A stretch of DNA of 6,210 bases from WVWW01 sp041568335 (GTDB lineage: Bacteria > Acidobacteriota > Polarisedimenticolia > Polarisedimenticolales > Polarisedimenticolaceae): positions 1-6,210 of the forward strand of contig JBFFZZ010000187.1 in the NCBI GenBank assembly GCA_041568335.1. The letters are read 5' to 3'. Under the pieces are notes generated by a model. The model made no database searches, was not told the DNA's origin, and was given only the letters and a program-made list of their open reading frames with translations. Below, in pieces: positions 4,551 through 6,210 of the stretch. Numbering within the stretch: position 1 is the first letter of the stretch; every line of letters begins with the position of its first letter. Made by a program: the position numbers and the translations under genes.

Positions 4551-6210
4551 CGCCCGGAAGTCCTTCCTGGATTTCTTTGCCGAGCGCGACCACAAGATCG
4601 TCGCGAGCTCACCGCTCGTCCTGCGAAACGACCCGACGCTGCTGTTCGCCAACGCGGGGATGAATCAGTTCAAGGACGTGTTCACGGGCGGTGAGCGACG
4701 CGGCTACACCCGCGCGGCCAGCTCCCAGAAGTGCTTGCGCGTCTCCGGCAAACACAACGACCTGGAAATGGTCGGGCGGACGCCGCGACACCACACGTTC
4801 TTCGAGATGCTGGGCAACTTCTCGTTCGGCGATTACTTCAAGGAAGAAGCCCAGGCGCTGGCCTGGGAGTTGTTGACGCAACGTTACGCGCTGCCCGCGG
4901 AACGTCTCTGGGTCACCGTGTTCCAGGGCAACGACGAGGTGCCGGCCGATGACGAGTCGTTCGAGATCTGGCGGGACAAGGTCGGCGTTCCGCCGGAGCG
5001 GATCCTGAAACTGGGCGAAAGCGAGAACTTCTGGCGCATGGGTGAGACCGGCCCCTGCGGGCCGTGTAGCGAGATCCACTTCGATCTGGGCCAGGAATTC
5101 ACCTCGGTCAAGGGAGTCTCGACGCCCGCGAACGACGACCGGCGTTACCTGGAAATCTGGAACCTGGTGTTCATGCAGTTCGATCAACAGCCGGACGGAA
5201 CTTATGCGCCGCTCCCGAGCCCGAGCATCGACACCGGGATGGGACTCGAGCGGATCGCATCGGTCCTGCAGGGCAAACGCAGCAACTACGACACGGACGC
5301 GTTCACGGGTCTGTTGAACGCCACGGCTCGGCGCGCGGGCAAAACGTACGGCGCGGACGAAGAAGCCGATTTCTCGATGCGCGTGATCGCCGATCACGCC
5401 CGGGCGTTCTGCTTCCTCGTAGCCGACGGCGTCGTTCCCGCGAACGACAAGCGCGGCTATGTGCTTCGCCGTCTCCTGCGTCGGGCGATCCGGCACGGTC
5501 GAAAGCTGGGTGTCGAGGAGCCCTTTCTCCAGGAAGTGACGCCCGTGGTATTTGACGAGCTTGGCGGCGTGTACCCCGAGCTGCTCGCGGCCAAGGACGC
5601 GATCCTCCAAATCGGCCGGCTCGAAGAGCAGCGGTTCGGGGACACGCTGGCGACGGGGCTCGCGATGTTCGACGAGGCGCTGGACAAGACGGGCGATACG
5701 CTGGCGGGGAAGGAATTGTTCCGGCTCTACGACACGTTCGGCTTCCCGCTCGATCTGGCCCGTGACATCGCCGAAGAACGCGGCGTGAAGCTCGACGAGG
5801 CGGGATTCGACGTCGAGATGCGTCGACAGCGTGAGCGGGCCCAGGCGTCCTGGAAGGGCACTGCGATCGCCGCGACCCGGGGCGTCTGGCAGGAGCTCGG
5901 CAGTCGTTACGAGACGGTCTTCGACGGATACGACCGGCTGCGGGCCGAGGAGGTCCCGGTGCTCGCCATCGTCCGTGACGGCAAGCCGGTCCGTCGGCTC
6001 GAGGAAGGGCAAGCCGGCGAGGTGCTGCTGGAGTCCACGCCGTTCTATGCGGAAGCCGGCGGCCAGGTCGCCGATCACGGTTGGCTCAACGGTCCCGAGG
6101 GACGCCTGTCCGTCAGCGATGTCCAGCGGCCCGCGGCGGGTCTGATCGTGCACCACGCCGCGGTGCGGCAAGGGAGCCTCGCCGTCGGCGATACCGTTCA
6201 CGCCGAGATC
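4537..6210 (+). CDS. alaS: Alanyl-tRNA synthetase, N-terminal part, 3' end outside window
   Basis: This is the first 558 residues of a class II synthetase that charges tRNA-Ala with alanine; the whole enzyme is usually about 870-900 residues. The aminoacylation domain (about 1-250) shows SSPLVLRNDPTLLFANAGMNQFKD, SQKCLRVSGKHND (63-75), motif 2 RHHTFFEMLGNFSFGDYFK (84-102), GETGPCGPCSEIHFDLG (169-185) and motif 3 GMGLERI (234-240). The tRNA-recognition helical region follows, with ADHARAFCFLVADG (285-298) and NDKRGYVLRRLLRRAIRHGR (303-322). The editing domain begins with TPFYAEAGGQVADHG (501-515). Its zinc/catalytic HxxxH motif and the C-terminal oligomerisation domain lie beyond the window. 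The ATG at 4537 gives the usual beginning (MKAHDARKSFLDFF) and has GAGGA (4521-4525) 11 nt upstream. It overlaps recX by 14 bp, so translation may be coupled. No missing residue or frameshift is seen. Confidence 0.97.
   Translation, partial: MKAHDARKSFLDFFAERDHKIVASSPLVLRNDPTLLFANAGMNQFKDVFTGGERRGYTRAASSQKCLRVSGKHNDLEMVGRTPRHHTFFEMLGNFSFGDYFKEEAQALAWELLTQRYALPAERLWVTVFQGNDEVPADDESFEIWRDKVGVPPERILKLGESENFWRMGETGPCGPCSEIHFDLGQEFTSVKGVSTPANDDRRYLEIWNLVFMQFDQQPDGTYAPLPSPSIDTGMGLERIASVLQGKRSNYDTDAFTGLLNATARRAGKTYGADEEADFSMRVIADHARAFCFLVADGVVPANDKRGYVLRRLLRRAIRHGRKLGVEEPFLQEVTPVVFDELGGVYPELLAAKDAILQIGRLEEQRFGDTLATGLAMFDEALDKTGDTLAGKELFRLYDTFGFPLDLARDIAEERGVKLDEAGFDVEMRRQRERAQASWKGTAIAATRGVWQELGSRYETVFDGYDRLRAEEVPVLAIVRDGKPVRRLEEGQAGEVLLESTPFYAEAGGQVADHGWLNGPEGRLSVSDVQRPAAGLIVHHAAVRQGSLAVGDTVHAEI

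Noticed and set aside
4609..6201. Long - strand open frame (530 codons) opposite alaS
   Set aside because: The alaS reading has all family motifs over this whole stretch. The antisense frame lacks stops because of high G+C and codon bias, and its product resembles no family I know.

Overview
The window is ordinary, G+C-rich bacterial chromosome: roughly two thirds G+C by eye, strong third-position G/C bias, and six genes all on the + strand with little space between them. No tRNA, rRNA, CRISPR array, insertion sequence or phage gene is visible. The type IV pilus retraction ATPase, the gene order and the sequence style would suit a high-GC deltaproteobacterial lineage (Myxococcota, Desulfobacterota or a relative). 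That placement is an inference from the sequence alone.

Layout. (1) Bases 2-2568 are a chaperone/translation unit: the 3' end of dnaK (cut by the window edge), dnaJ starting 4 nt after it at a GTG, and a PrmA-type methyltransferase starting 10 nt after dnaJ at a TTG. A good intrinsic terminator (hairpin 2560-2588 plus seven T) closes this unit. (2) Bases 2621-3868 are a single-gene unit: a candidate promoter and pilT, the twitching-motility retraction ATPase. (3) Bases 3869-4007 are a 139-nt intergenic stretch packed with hairpins and an imperfect 23-bp direct repeat. (4) Bases 4008-6210 are recX, which appears to be read from a leaderless extended -10 promoter, overlapping by 14 bp with alaS, which runs off the right edge of the window.

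How the genes fit together. DnaK and DnaJ form the Hsp70 folding pair, and the PrmA-like protein probably modifies a translation component. PilT powers pilus retraction. RecX modulates RecA filaments and AlaRS charges tRNA-Ala. RecX and alaS are commonly found beside recA, but no recA lies between pilT and recX here.

I found no convincing new biological system. The items most worth checking are non-coding: the architecture upstream of recX (a 13-bp stem hairpin abutting an extended -10 placed so that the transcript would begin at the ATG), the duplicated 3' edge of pilT, and a perfect TATAAT inside recX ahead of alaS. All coding calls rest on motif recognition without database searches.
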